From NCBI GenBank assembly GCA_947034895.1, contig OX344762.1, forward strand, positions 78,796,981 to 78,860,980: a stretch of 64,000 nucleotides of DNA, written 5' to 3'. This document shows positions 37,889 through 48,529 of the stretch, in pieces (the first letter of the stretch is position 1; each line of letters begins with the position of its first letter). This stretch comes from Rhytidiadelphus loreus (taxonomy: Eukaryota; Streptophyta; Bryopsida; Hypnales; Hylocomiaceae). The notes below the pieces were generated by a model. It saw only the letters and a list, made by a program, of their open reading frames with translations. It did no database searches and was not told the DNA's origin. A program made the position numbers and the translations under genes.

Positions 37889-39325
37889 CTACTCTAATGG
37901 CTCTGGTGTGTCTGCAATGATCCTCGGAGATTGACTTCCAAGATTTTCTCCCCCTGCACTATTTGTAGGTCGTGCTGTGAGTAGTGCATGAACCTCATCT
38001 GAAATTTGTGCTTCATCATAATCCAAAGTCGTATCGACCACATCTTGAGCTCTTGGAGAAGGTTCTTCGTCCATGTGCACTGTCTCCTCCAAAACTGATG
38101 TTATTTGCTCAAATCTATATTCTCCCTCAGTTCCAATACGACGATATCTAATACCTTCTTGATCATAATAAAGTCCATCCGCTCCTTCCGTCATCGCTTG
38201 CTCTTGAGAGGCCCATGCAAAAGACATAATATCGAAATGCGTTTCATTTGTCAAACCAATCCCTCTTGTACCTTGCGAAGTTGTAGTCGTTGATGTTGAA
38301 GCCAAAACCTCTTCACATGATTCTTTCACCCCATCCTCCATCTCTGTATCCACCTCTTCTGCTGCATGAATTGGAATTCTTGCCTCTGATATGGTCCTCT
38401 CTTTTTCTATCGCTTCTTCTTCAAAAGATGTCACCACTTCTGCAGGTACCCAAAGTTCATTTGGTATGTTATGCATTCCTCCATGAGTGCCTTCACTTCC
38501 TTCATTTCTTGCAATAAGAAGACTTTCTTGTACTTCCTCTACATGCATGTCTTTTACAAGTTCTTCATGTATAACAGTCTCTCCCTCAGGAATTGCATGA
38601 TTTTGGAGCCCATCCTGTTTTTGAACTTCAAGTGTACAAGAGACAATACTTTGAGTAGCACTATGTGGCACTGTCTTGGTAGTCTCTAACTCCTCTGATG
38701 CATTATAGACCTCTGTTGTCTTCTCGATTCTTTTCTCTCTCTTTTCTTCAAAGACAACTTCATGTGCTTCATTTTCCCCTTCCTCTGATGAATCTGAAGA
38801 GTCATCTGATGATTCGTCCTCTGAGGTAGATGTCTCTTCTGTGTCCTCTTCACTCTCGTCCTCTTCTTCTTCCTCCTCTTCGAAATACTCTGGATCATTT
38901 GGGCTTCGAGGTAGCCTTTCTTCATATCCTTCTCTTATCGGCGTATCTTCTGAATGCAAATCTTCCCCGTCTTCGACATCCTCTTCCTCATCAGCAAGAC
39001 TCTCTTCCTCCTCTTCTTCTGCCATAGATTGTTGTGCATGTGTTGTAGAACGTTGCGAAAAAGGTGCACTATTAAATTCAGGGTCTCCTACCTCTGCATT
39101 TTCATTCACTAGCATTGCAGCTTGTCGCATTTGGATTCTTGCATGAAATTGTTCCTGCAATGTGTTGTACAGAGAACGAGTTCGATCTATTGAACCATCC
39201 AATACAATCAGTTCTGTACCCACAAAAGCTGACTGCAGTATACTTGATACGGCTGATGTAATTCCCACTGTAACAAGCCCCCATTTCTCAGGTAAATATG
39301 ACGCAACCAACCTCTGCAACTCCAT
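37889..39325 (-). CDS. Methyltransferase-like C-terminal half plus acidic tail
   Basis: The final 478-residue segment of the left transposon gene, in a different frame from the segment before it. Its first 50 residues look like motifs X and I of beta-class DNA methyltransferases: MELQRLVASYL, then KWGLVTVGITSAV where an active enzyme has a DPFxGSGTT-like loop, then GTELIVLDGS for the strand ending in an acidic residue. The aspartate and glycines of motif I are not conserved. Residues of about 95-200 are extremely rich in Glu, Asp and Ser (runs such as EEEEEEEDESEEDTEETS). The rest is polar and probably disordered. The upstream frame ends inside the overlap 39,208-39,325. One base missing from the C run at 39,326-39,330 would explain the frame change, since the previous segment reads DPMERP just before it, like the EKP signature of such enzymes. 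Confidence 0.6.
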   Translation of the reverse strand: MELQRLVASYLPEKWGLVTVGITSAVSSILQSAFVGTELIVLDGSIDRTRSLYNTLQEQFHARIQMRQAAMLVNENAEVGDPEFNSAPFSQRSTTHAQQSMAEEEEEESLADEEEDVEDGEDLHSEDTPIREGYEERLPRSPNDPEYFEEEEEEEDESEEDTEETSTSEDESSDDSSDSSEEGENEAHEVVFEEKREKRIEKTTEVYNASEELETTKTVPHSATQSIVSCTLEVQKQDGLQNHAIPEGETVIHEELVKDMHVEEVQESLLIARNEGSEGTHGGMHNIPNELWVPAEVVTSFEEEAIEKERTISEARIPIHAAEEVDTEMEDGVKESCEEVLASTSTTTTSQGTRGIGLTNETHFDIMSFAWASQEQAMTEGADGLYYDQEGIRYRRIGTEGEYRFEQITSVLEETVHMDEEPSPRAQDVVDTTLDYDEAQISDEVHALLTARPTNSAGGENLGSQSPRIIADTPEPLE

Positions 39326-40038
39326 GGGGGTCTCTCCATTGGATCCACATTAGAAGGCATCCTTCCTTCGCTCCATGCATCTGTAAATACTACAGGTACT
39401 TGGTGAAGACCTCCTCGTACGTTGTCTACCACCCTCGATGCATTAGGATGTATCATTAAAATTGCAATGTCACCCACCGCTTGTACACTGCGATCAGCTC
39501 GGCCTTCGTGTCGTAGGTCATATACATATGTTGACACTATTTGTGGTTGAAACACCCAAACTCCTTTCCGCCATGTACACTCTGATGGCAATACCATATT
39601 CTCCCTCATCCTCTCCTCGAAATATGTTCCTGGTGGAAACAAAAATATTGTTGTCCACTTGTGAATGCCTGCCATCCACTGTTGCACTTTTTGCAAGGCA
39701 ATATTGTACTCAACGTCTGTCCAAGCTTCATCCTCTCCTTCTGCCCCGCATCGTCTACAATCAAATATCCACAAACAAGGCATTCCCAATTCCACAACAC
39801 CTTCTGTAAAAAACCCTCCTCCGCATCGAATTGAAACACCTTCAACATTCACTTCATGTGTATTACTCGGTATAGTGAACTGCCAATTCCAGCTCGCCTC
39901 ATCCAAATTCGTTACAGTTCCGTTATACCCGTAGTACCCTGATCCACCACGTTCGATATTCACATAATGATCTTTGATCATTGGAGGTATTAGAGCTTCA
40001 AACCTCCGCAGCGCTTCAATAGTCTTCACTGTTGGAGA
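39208..40038 (-). CDS. Methyltransferase-like N-terminal half
   Basis: The middle segment of the left transposon gene, about 275 residues, in the same frame as the ParB-like segment and separated from it only by one TGA at 40,039-40,041. The order of features fits a beta-class DNA methyltransferase: a strand LWIFDCRRC where the catalytic DPPY would be, a helix with WTDVEYNIALQKVQQWM, a strand TTIFLFPPGTYF, then CTWRKGVWVF, then GDIAILMIHP and finally DPMERP. The DPPY tetrad itself is replaced (DCRR), so methyl transfer is unlikely. After DPMERP the true protein probably continues in the next frame. The remaining codons down to 39,208 are then out-of-frame. Similarity is by pattern, not by search. 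Confidence 0.55.
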   Translation of the reverse strand, partial: SPTVKTIEALRRFEALIPPMIKDHYVNIERGGSGYYGYNGTVTNLDEASWNWQFTIPSNTHEVNVEGVSIRCGGGFFTEGVVELGMPCLWIFDCRRCGAEGEDEAWTDVEYNIALQKVQQWMAGIHKWTTIFLFPPGTYFEERMRENMVLPSECTWRKGVWVFQPQIVSTYVYDLRHEGRADRSVQAVGDIAILMIHPNASRVVDNVRGGLHQVPVVFTDAWSEGRMPSNVDPMERPPWSCRGWLRHIYLRNGGLLQWELHQPYQVYCSQLLWVQN

Positions 40039-41583
40039 TCACCAAGCTATCTTCATTTTCTTGTCAACTACTTCAGCCAGTACTTGCAACTGCTTGCGGT
40101 CTAGTCCTTCAAATTTTCTCACATTTATAAGGAAAAAACTGTCCATAGTCTTCGGATGTGTTTGCCCTGAGTCGACCATCAACCACCGTATTACATTTCG
40201 CACTGCTTCCCTTTGTTGAATACGCTCCGTTGTCCAAGCCAAAGTACCCTTTCCTGGAGTATTGCTGCTAGCACTATTGAAGAAAAATCTTTGTTGTGGA
40301 CGTTCACCATCAACAAGATGTTTAGCAGACATTTCTTTTGCCAACCGCAAGTAATGTACTTTAGGAACCCTCACTAGGGGCCTTAGCCAAAGCTTCTCCA
40401 TCTTCTTTCTGTTTTCCCTCACGTCAACATTTGGATCCAACGACTTTTGATCTGCATACTTCTTCCACTTCTTCAAATCATCCTTGCTATACCAAAGAAG
40501 CCCATCTTCATAATCTCGGCAAACTTGCAAAACAGCTTTATACGCAACTTCATCTTCCTGCCATGCATGGCGGGTATACTCTGCCATCCTTTTAGAAATA
40601 CCACCCAACGATACATTCTGCACATATGACCTCGTCCAATGCAATGCACTTGTTGCCATCGTTACCGCTCTTGCTCGTTGCGCATCATCTCCACGTGATT
40701 GTGGATTAGGTCTTCCACAAGCTTCCCAAATTGCTCGTAGCTTCACCAGATCTTCTTCCATTGTCGTGTAGAACTCTCTCTCAAATTCTTTTGCATTTAT
40801 TCGCACGGACGCTTCGATATACACCTTCGAATCATTGTACACAACAAATCGTGCTTTTCTTTTGGCAAATATATTTAGGTACTCCTCATCCTCCAACAAC
40901 CCTGCTATGTGCTGCCTTTCACCTTGTTTGCATGCTTCAACCACATGTTGACCATCAACAGGCTCCCAAATGATGTTGTTCTCCAACCAATTGATCTTTG
41001 ACATGTCGGGATTCCCTAGAACAGCTTTAGCATTATGTAGGTATGCAGCGTCAAACTCTTTCACTGCATGAATTTCTGAAAATGGGATCTCCCTTCGTTG
41101 AGGAGCACCTTCCATGTTCACTCCTTCCGCAATATAGGCAATCGGACGTAAAGTTAGAGGTGACATATTTGGCTCTTCTCTTCCACAAAGTCGCTTGTAC
41201 ATGGTTGAAACATGCCTATCGGTTAATGCTCGGTGGTTCGTCTCCACATGTTCAACATCTCGGATGTTTTCAATCCGCGCATTGAAAACTAAACCCATAC
41301 CCCAAATGTATCCCGCCAAAAAATCATCATTCGAAGGAAATCTTACAAGTGGACCTGCAGTTTTCGACATGTGAGTTTTGTGAGTCTCTTCTTCTTCCTC
41401 TTCAGAGGCTTCTTCCATAGTTTCAAATGCTTCTTTGTGCTCAACCTCCTCTTGCATTGCGCTCGTATCTATTGCTCTTGTAGCACCTTGCGTGGTTGGT
41501 GGCATTTGAGGACGTACTTGTCTTACAATTCCTCTTCCTCTCCCTCTTCCATGTGGGTTAACAATTCTGGGTGCTTTGAAACC
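40039..41583 (-). CDS. ParB-like domain segment of the left transposon gene
   Basis: A 514-codon open stretch lies between two in-frame TGA codons (41,584-41,586 and 40,039-40,041); its first ATG is at 41,505. Before that ATG the frame reads HGRGRGRGIV, a basic arginine-glycine patch. Counting from the ATG, residues 16-45 are acidic. Residues 138-192 resemble a ParB/sulfiredoxin-type nuclease domain: IPFSEIHAVKEF, then IIWEPVDGQHVVEACKQ with the DGQH signature at 184-187. ParB proteins bind DNA and use this motif for nucleotide binding or nuclease activity. In phages and bacteria ParB-like domains are often fused to DNA methyltransferases, matching the segment that follows here. The remainder is helical and charged. 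The function in the transposon is unknown; a DNA-binding partner of the transposase is a reasonable inference. Confidence 0.6.
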   Translation of the reverse strand, partial: GFKAPRIVNPHGRGRGRGIVRQVRPQMPPTTQGATRAIDTSAMQEEVEHKEAFETMEEASEEEEEETHKTHMSKTAGPLVRFPSNDDFLAGYIWGMGLVFNARIENIRDVEHVETNHRALTDRHVSTMYKRLCGREEPNMSPLTLRPIAYIAEGVNMEGAPQRREIPFSEIHAVKEFDAAYLHNAKAVLGNPDMSKINWLENNIIWEPVDGQHVVEACKQGERQHIAGLLEDEEYLNIFAKRKARFVVYNDSKVYIEASVRINAKEFEREFYTTMEEDLVKLRAIWEACGRPNPQSRGDDAQRARAVTMATSALHWTRSYVQNVSLGGISKRMAEYTRHAWQEDEVAYKAVLQVCRDYEDGLLWYSKDDLKKWKKYADQKSLDPNVDVRENRKKMEKLWLRPLVRVPKVHYLRLAKEMSAKHLVDGERPQQRFFFNSASSNTPGKGTLAWTTERIQQREAVRNVIRWLMVDSGQTHPKTMDSFFLINVRKFEGLDRKQLQVLAEVVDKKMKIAW

Positions 41584-42579
41584 TCATGGTCCCTTCTTCC
41601 GTTGGGCAGCTGTTTGAGATGACTCTGCTCGTGTGGATACTGAAACTGGAAAGGTGTTCAAACCAACTCCTGTAGTCAACGCTATGCTAGGTCCAACACG
41701 TGGTGATATCGAACCACTATGTTGAATAGCACCTGTAGATGTGCCTGCACTAGGTGATGACCTTTCTCCCATTCCCCCATGTGGACTCCTTCCATGCTTA
41801 GTTCTCACTCTTCGTTGCTCAATGAAAATAGGAGAAGACTCATTCTCCTCAACTGCTCCTGGTGGTGAACGCCTTCTACCACGGTCTTGAACAGGCAACC
41901 AATGCACGTTCAATGGAGCTGCAAGTATCCTGTATACAGAATCCGTTTCTTCAGGTTCACGTGGTGGAGTTCTATCTCTAGCATTGGAAGGATTTGTTCT
42001 CTGCATCTCTTCGTAAGCCAAGGCCTCCACCACATATCGCCTCCCTCTCAAAACATCTTCTGGACTCAATTCCATTATTCTCTGCACTACTTCACTACGT
42101 GCTTTTTGAAGAAATTCTGGCATAGTATTCCAATGCTCTGCAAGTCTTCGTATGACCCTCATGGGTTGGTCTACCTCCAAACAAGGATGTGGAATAGGTG
42201 CCATCATCAAATTCCTCTGCAACTTGTACCTTGCATTGTGCCCTGCTTCCATTTGAACATTCATGAATATGACATCTTCAGGTGCAGTGGTAATGGATGT
42301 AAGTTTCCCACGTTCCATGCCCAAAGCTGTCCAATGTCTCCCTTCTTGCATAGGGTGCTCTGTGATCTACAACATTACTGTCGGTGTGTTTGTTGGTGTG
42401 TTCGTTGCTACGTTCATTGGTGCAGCTGTTGGTATGTTTGTTGGTACATCCGTTGGTGCATCTGTTGGTGCGTTTGTTGGTGCATTCATTGATGCGTCCG
42501 TTGGTGCATTCGTTGGTGCAAGGAGAACCACAAGCCACCATCCGTGTTCAACCCATTCACTGTATGTTTTAGTAGCCAT
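41584..42579 (-). CDS. N-terminal segment with Pro-Thr tetrapeptide repeats
   Basis: The likely start of the left transposon gene is the ATG at 42,579 (MATKTYSEWVEHGWW). TTTCCTACAG just upstream looks like a splice acceptor, so an earlier non-coding exon is possible. A run of about ten tetrapeptides of the type APTN, APTD, TPTN follows, encoded by a 12-bp repeat at about 42,375-42,530. A TAG at 42,367-42,369 interrupts the frame. Then come about 260 residues (RHWTALGMERGKL, RVIRRLAEHW, EDVLRGRRYVVEAL) and a Ser/Arg-rich linker ending at a TGA at 41,584. No family is recognised. The frame is the same throughout and continues into the ParB-like segment, so the stops are probably mutations. Confidence 0.55.
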
Positions 42580-44408
42580 AATGGTTCTGTAGGAAATCAT
42601 CATCAAATACAAAAATGTTATTATTGTAACTAAACAATGATTGTCACCTACTTTTTAAAGACTACATTCATAAGAGTCATTGAAATGCAAGAAATATCAT
42701 ATAGATGCACTCATTTTTGAAATTCACAAGTTCATTTCTTGTCACATGTAAATATAAAATTATTATGTACACTACCAGATGAATGTGTGGAATAAATTTT
42801 ATTTCTACAATATATGTACAAAGTGAGTTCATTAATCCTTAAAAGAATTTTTTTATTTTCCATATAGTTCACATTAAAAAGTTTCCAGTACAATTTACGT
42901 CTTCTAATTTAGAAGAATATCTACTATACAGATTGTAAAATGATTTTGCCTACAATAAAATGGAGTCTCACTATACCAAAGTCAATTTGCAAAACATTCA
43001 AAACATAAGTATTGCACTCTTCTACAATAATTATATTAAATAACCATATACCACTAATTTTTTTTTAAATGTATAGGGAATTTTCAATGGTCCTCGCTTC
43101 GAACTCTTCCCCCCCCCCAAAAAAAGAATAATAGAATTCAACCATATTATACCAAATTTTACCTATTCATGCCAAATTCCGTAAATTGTTCCTATGGATT
43201 CATATGGTTATCTTCTTCTATTCAGTGAGTACTACTGTTTTCTTACATGTGAAATTATTAATGTTCATAAACACAAAATTGAATGAAATAGTTGAAAACA
43301 ACATATGTCTCATACCAAACAAACAATGAATCATGAAACAAATCATATTTTGGTTTGTGACTACTGAGTGTTCCAAATATCAAAAACTGCATTTATAGGA
43401 TTCCTTTTTAACCTAGTTTTCCAAATTAGCTTTTACTTTAACTTTTAATTAGAATATTCTATAATTATTAAACTTTTATGGATGGTTGATCAGAATAAAA
43501 TTTCTTTCTATTCATTATCATGGTACATACAAATTCAAACTTCTAAACTATGTTCAAAATGTTCATTTTCACTTACATTACTATTCACTAAGAAGGAAAG
43601 GAAAAATTTCCTAATAGTTTTCAATGTCCAACTTATAAGACTCTCTAACTGAAATGAAAACTTATATAGTTCCTCAAGAGCACTCGAGTAAGGAAAACAA
43701 TCAGAATATTGTGCTTTCATCTCCTAGCCGAATAACAATTTAGTTAGTCCAAATTCGTGCCTCATTTCAAGCAATCATGCATTTCTTAAAAAAAAATAAC
43801 TAGAAAAAATAGAGTAATGTTTCAATTTCATATTGCACTTTCATTACAAGAATATAGGATCACACATTCATGATCTCAGCAAAGTTCATGAACAACCTAG
43901 AAGTCAAATAAATTAAATAATCATTTATTTGTTCGAACTCAAAATTAACCACTACTGACAGTGGACATTTGCAAAATTGCACTTACACTGTTGAAGGAAG
44001 TGTTTTCTTTTAGATAGCAAAATTAATGATATAGAAGACGTAAAAGCATTCATATATGGGAATTCATTTAGCATCATCCAATATTAGAAATGCGTTGTCA
44101 AATCTACTAATACCTATCAAAATAAATTAGTAGTGCCCATTAATTTTATAATAGCGTACATGCTTTAATAGAATAAGTGCATTGTGCACCCGAATTCGAG
44201 GTAGACAATTATGAATATTATCATCCACATTTTCTTAAACTTAACTCCATTACAAGAGAACAAGCATTACATGCAACTAGGACTAGTAAAAGAAAACTAC
44301 AATACCAAATACTATAGGAAATAGTTTTGAAAGAATATTAAGCCGAAATTGACTGATAAGTTTTTGTAAAAACATCATGAACAATACCTACCAAAAACAT
44401 TTATTTCC
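42580..44408. other. Transposon spacer, AT-rich, no gene
   Basis: No frame is convincing. It presumably contains the promoter of the left gene near 42,600-42,800. A C-run of ten lies at 43,109-43,118. Confidence 0.5.
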
Positions 44409-44957
44409 ACCAACAACAAGTTTAATCCCTACAGTTAAATTGTCCCCTCTAGGGAAAAATGGAATTTTGGACACATTCCTATGATTTCAATTTCCAGTGA
44501 AACTTTCGTATAAGATAGAAAAATTGACCTACATTTAAAAAAATATAATTTTCACTTCTACTGGAGTTTGGGAGCAGAAGCTATACCACTTAAAGCCTAC
44601 AATTGAACTCAACAGACAACCAAAAAAACTGTCAAAGATTATGTTGTTGACATCTACAGCTTTGATTCATTCCTTTTGGACTAGTTATGAGAAAGTTATG
44701 GACAATCTCGTTTTGAGGGGAATCTTAGTTTCCTCTAGAAAAATGTATTGTCCAACTGTGAATGCTAATATTCTACAATCCATACAGTCAAATTTGATGA
44801 GAATTTCACAACATGGTATCGGATAAATTAAGTACAAAATACTATGAGTGAATTCGAAAATAATTTTTTTTTCAGCTTCCAAAGGTGAATGCAATAGAAA
44901 AACAAGTTCCAAATGATTTATGATAGAAAAAATGCCTGTAGACTTTAGGGGTTCACG
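44409..44957. mobile_element. Degenerate TTAA-family MITE nested in the large transposon
   Basis: Its interior matches the element at 61,497-62,074: TTGATTCATTCC, AGAAAGTTATGGA, TGAATGCTAATATTCTAC and ATCCATACAGTCAAA recur in the same order. The right end ACTTTAGGGGTT is preserved, while the left end (TTTAATCCCTACAG) has diverged. No coding capacity. Confidence 0.6.
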
Positions 44958-46169
44958 AATAGGAAAAAAAAAAAATACCGCATCATTTGAGGTGCGTTTC
45001 CTATACTTTTACCAGCCATGTTTTTAAAAGTATTTGACAAATTGAAAAGATGATGATTACTTATAATTTGATGAAGCATTGTATTTCTTCATTCATCGAT
45101 GTTTTGCACCAAAAAACACTCTCAAATTATAGTCAAATATTTTTTGGCCAAAAATTTCGCCTTATATTTTATGCTTCTGTACATTACTTGCTTTATACAC
45201 ATCTCCTAACTAGTTTAGGGCATCTAATTGAAAATATGAATTGAAAATGAAAAAAAAAAATCATTTGCAAAATACAATACATTTTAGTGTTTTCGTGAAG
45301 GAATGAACAGTAAGTTAGTTCAATCTGGCCTTTTCCAAAAATCATGATAAAGCTAAAATGATGGATTTCAAATTTCAGTACATGCCAAACACAAAGCACC
45401 GACAAATAATGTAACATTCTCTATTATCAATGAAGTAGCATGCAATGGCCCATTGTTAAAGTAACCCTGTTTGAAACTTATAAGTTACGTACACAAAATA
45501 GTGAAATTAGGTTGCCTTTACAATTAAGTTGCCTTACTTCAAGAAAAGTATTGTACAAGCCATCAAAGTCAACAAATGTTTCTAAACATACTTCCATTTG
45601 TGAATATAAAGGTCCATGCATTCCAATGACAACAATAACTAATTCAAAAGTAGTGCATTCTTGTACATTAATAGTAAATATTTATTTAGTGTAGATTGTC
45701 AAGAAATTAGTGTGGGGAAACCTAATTTCACTATTTCGTGTAGGTATTCTATGTACACACTTTCAATTTATGCAATGTTGGCCTTAACATTAATAGATGT
45801 GTCATTATGATTGGGCAACAAAAATTTCAACGTTCTTAGGCAGATTGTTCTGATAATTGAGCATGCTGCTGTCATCATGAAGCCTACTATTTTGATCATC
45901 GACACTGCTATTGTGATCAAGTAGCCAACAAGTTCATTGAGCTTATTGTTGTAATGCCCAATCACAAAGACACATGTGTTTCAACGTTTGAACGTTCTTG
46001 AACTTTTGGTATGCCTCCACATCTTTCGATAGAGAAAATAAAATTTATAATCATATTCATAGACATTAGCATAGTAATATCAGTCTCAGTCTACAGAAGT
46101 GAAGGACTTCAAAGTAGAAGACAATTTTCTTTACTTAAATTTTGTTGTGCTGAATTGCGGCACATGAAT
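44958..46169. other. Transposon spacer, AT-rich, no gene
   Basis: Nothing supportable beyond short chance frames. Confidence 0.5.
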
Positions 46170-48400
46170 GACTAAAAGGTGAATAAAAGAGTTGGATGGG
46201 ATGATGAGCACAACTTACAACAGTGTCCCAAGATGATCACAACAGCTCTACAAACTTGCAGACCCTCCTCCTCTTCTTCCTTTATAAACAAAATTTTTGG
46301 AATGCACGAGAACAATCCTTTGTACATAGAACAACAGAAAAAGCAGGCAATTAACCCACAAGAGAGACAACAAGGAGACTGCTTCAACATCTCTCCCTTC
46401 TGAACTCTCCAAACCGAACACCTCAAGAAGCACCAAACGCATTTCATGACCGATTCACAGAGACTTGCATTTTCATTTCCCTCAGTCAACTGTGGAACAA
46501 CTAACCATGTGCCACAATGAGCAATACCTTTGTCAATTGAATGTTAAAAATTAAGTAGCATGTACATCATGTCGTTCAATTTCACCTGTTCCAGCTGCAC
46601 AATTTTAAAATGTCGAAGCTACAAATAATAAACAATGTATACAGTGAACAACTACTAGTCATCAACTTCTGAAATAGTCCCTTTATTCCAAGGATTGACA
46701 ACTACCTCGATTCTGAGAAATTGGAGTGTCATCCTTACCTCAATCCTCTGAAGCGCTGCTGGTGTTACCGAGATTGTCGGGAAGCGCGGCTGAAGTGGAA
46801 GCTTCCGTGGAAACCGAAAATTACTGGAAACAAATTCCCGGAAACTCCCGGAAAGTAACGCAAACTGTCTGGAAGCCTCGGGGAAGACCTGCCTGCGGAA
46901 AGTAACGTAGACTGTCTAGAAGCGTCGGAGAAGCGCAGGTCCGATACTTTCGTAGCGCGAGGCGGAAATTTTAAGCAAGGTAAAAAAAATCGTGACTTCT
47001 GGGACCCGCAAGTTCTAAATTCTGTTACAGAAGATAAACACACAGATTAAAAGCGTCCCACGTTCCTTTCGTCCCAAAGCCGGTGTGGCTTCACGGGAAA
47101 CTAATAACTAGAAAAAAGATTTGAGCCGCAGTTAGCAGAATTTTGGGGTGTAGTCAGCGAAATTGTAGAGGATCCTACCAACAACTGCTTGCACCATGTG
47201 CGTTCTCTTTACCAACAATACCAACAATCGCTTCAACGTTATGCAAGAACGTGAAAGTAACATAGCGACTAGCTCAATAAATTTTTCCATTAACTAATTG
47301 AAGACAATGCAAGGAGTCAGAACGAGCCGCAAAAAAAGCACCAGGTGACCTCACAACACTCCCCTCGCCTACACTTCGTGGGCTACAAGGCAAAACCAAA
47401 ACCCTAAACCCTCAAACCATTCTAAATCATACATTCTCACCCCAAAACGTACGTCCCCATCATTGGAGAACGCAAAGCTTTGGAATGAGTTCCTGACATT
47501 AATTGGCGACGCCTGTGATCCTTTTTAGCTAAATATACTTGTCAGCAGCTAAGCAGCTCCTTCAAGCAAGGATTCGAAATTCTAACGGAGAAATCACTGT
47601 GCGAGGAATTATATCTGCAGGAAGGCCAACGTCAGTGGAGTTTCTTCACAGTCTAGGGAACGTGAAAGTTGAGCCTCGGTATGAGAAATAACGTGCCCAG
47701 CAACGGGAGTGGCGAGGGATGCTATTTCCACTTTCACGTTTCATAACATCAAAGGAGTTCAACATGAGTTAAACATAGGTCTGCTTAAGCAGACTGGTGA
47801 CCTTCCTTTGTGACCCTTGATCCAATCCTTGAGCTTATGGTTTCTAAAATATGATTTCCAGAGTGGGAGGAGATCGATCGACGAGGAAGACCAAGTCCAA
47901 AGCACAGTTTCACGAGCGTCTACAGTGGGAGGAGATCGATCGACGAGGAAGACCAAGTCCAAAGCACAGTTTCACGAGCGTCTAGAGTGGGAGGAGATCG
48001 ATCGACGAGGAAGACCAAGTCCAAAGCACAGTTTCACGAGCGTCCAGAGTGGGAGGAGATCGATCGACGAGGAAGACCAAGTCCAAAGCACAGTTTCACG
48101 AGCGTCAGAAGTAGCGCATTCAATTCCGTCTCTAAGTGTCAAAGCGTGTCGATCGAGGAGACTTGGCACTCATCACTTCCACTTTTCAGATTTCTGCAAA
48201 GGCAGTTTTGTTTCCTGCACAAGAAGTGATTCCACGGCCGAATCGAAGTTACCATTATTTCTCTCTTCCCCGCGTATCTCCGAACCAAACCTCCGGGGCG
48301 GCGAATGTAGTATGTGTTAGCCCTTGCAAAGAGTGAACAACATTAATACATTATGGACTCAGTTGGAGAGAATGGTTTAGGGTTTTTGGATGTCACTTGC
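46170..48400. other. GC-richer island inside the large transposon
   Basis: From about 46,700 base composition shifts to that of plant genic DNA. An imperfect 47-bp repeat occurs twice at about 46,850-46,935 (GGAAAGTAACG followed by ACTGTCT and GAAGC). The minus strand is open at 46,765-47,043 without family resemblance. Together with the exon next to it, this suggests captured host DNA, but I cannot assign further exons. Confidence 0.45.
47862..48109 (+). repeat. Tandem repeat, 62-bp unit x 4
   Basis: AGTGGGAGGAGATCGATCGA starts at 47,862, 47,924, 47,986 and 48,048, exactly 62 bases apart, and the units are nearly identical. Each carries the palindrome GATCGATC. Because 62 is not a multiple of three, each unit is read in a different frame. 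The near identity points to recent expansion. Confidence 0.92.
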
Positions 48401-48529
48401 CTGTTTTTCTTGCAAGTCCAACACATAGTCACTGAAATCTGCACCTTCGATGATGGCCACTCCCAAATCACTTCGTGTCAACACCGCTCTCAACCACAGG
48501 GCGTTTGTCAAATTTGCCTCGTTCAGAAC
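48401..48529 (-). pseudogene. Captured exon of a thylakoid lumenal 15 kDa (TL15-type) pentapeptide-repeat protein
   Basis: The minus strand encodes 43 residues with pentapeptide repeats: VLNEANLTNALWLRAVLTRS, then DLGVAIIEGADFSDYVLDLQ. This is strongly reminiscent of the C-terminal repeat region of the plant thylakoid lumenal 15 kDa protein, where the same NEANLTNA and VLTRSDLG phrases occur. It begins right after a splice acceptor (TGCGCAG) and ends at CAG before GCAAGT, a good GC-type donor, so it is a whole exon with intact splice sites. I could not find the following exon (expected to begin ALCKYA) or convincing earlier exons. It is therefore most likely a captured gene piece. It is in frame and undamaged. 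Confidence 0.75.

Noticed and set aside
38105..39146. Plus-strand frames rich in Ser and Leu (for example 38,841-39,146)
   Set aside because: They are antisense shadows of the acidic Glu/Asp/Ser tail encoded on the minus strand; codons for Glu and Asp read as Ser and Leu on the other strand.
40039..40041. TGA as a selenocysteine codon
   Set aside because: A second TGA and a TAG occur in the same frame together with a frameshift, which fits decay better; no selenocysteine insertion structure was identified.
39462..42592. Several plus-strand frames of 80-201 codons
   Set aside because: They lie opposite the ParB-like and methyltransferase-like gene and show no family signal; the minus strand has the coherent protein.
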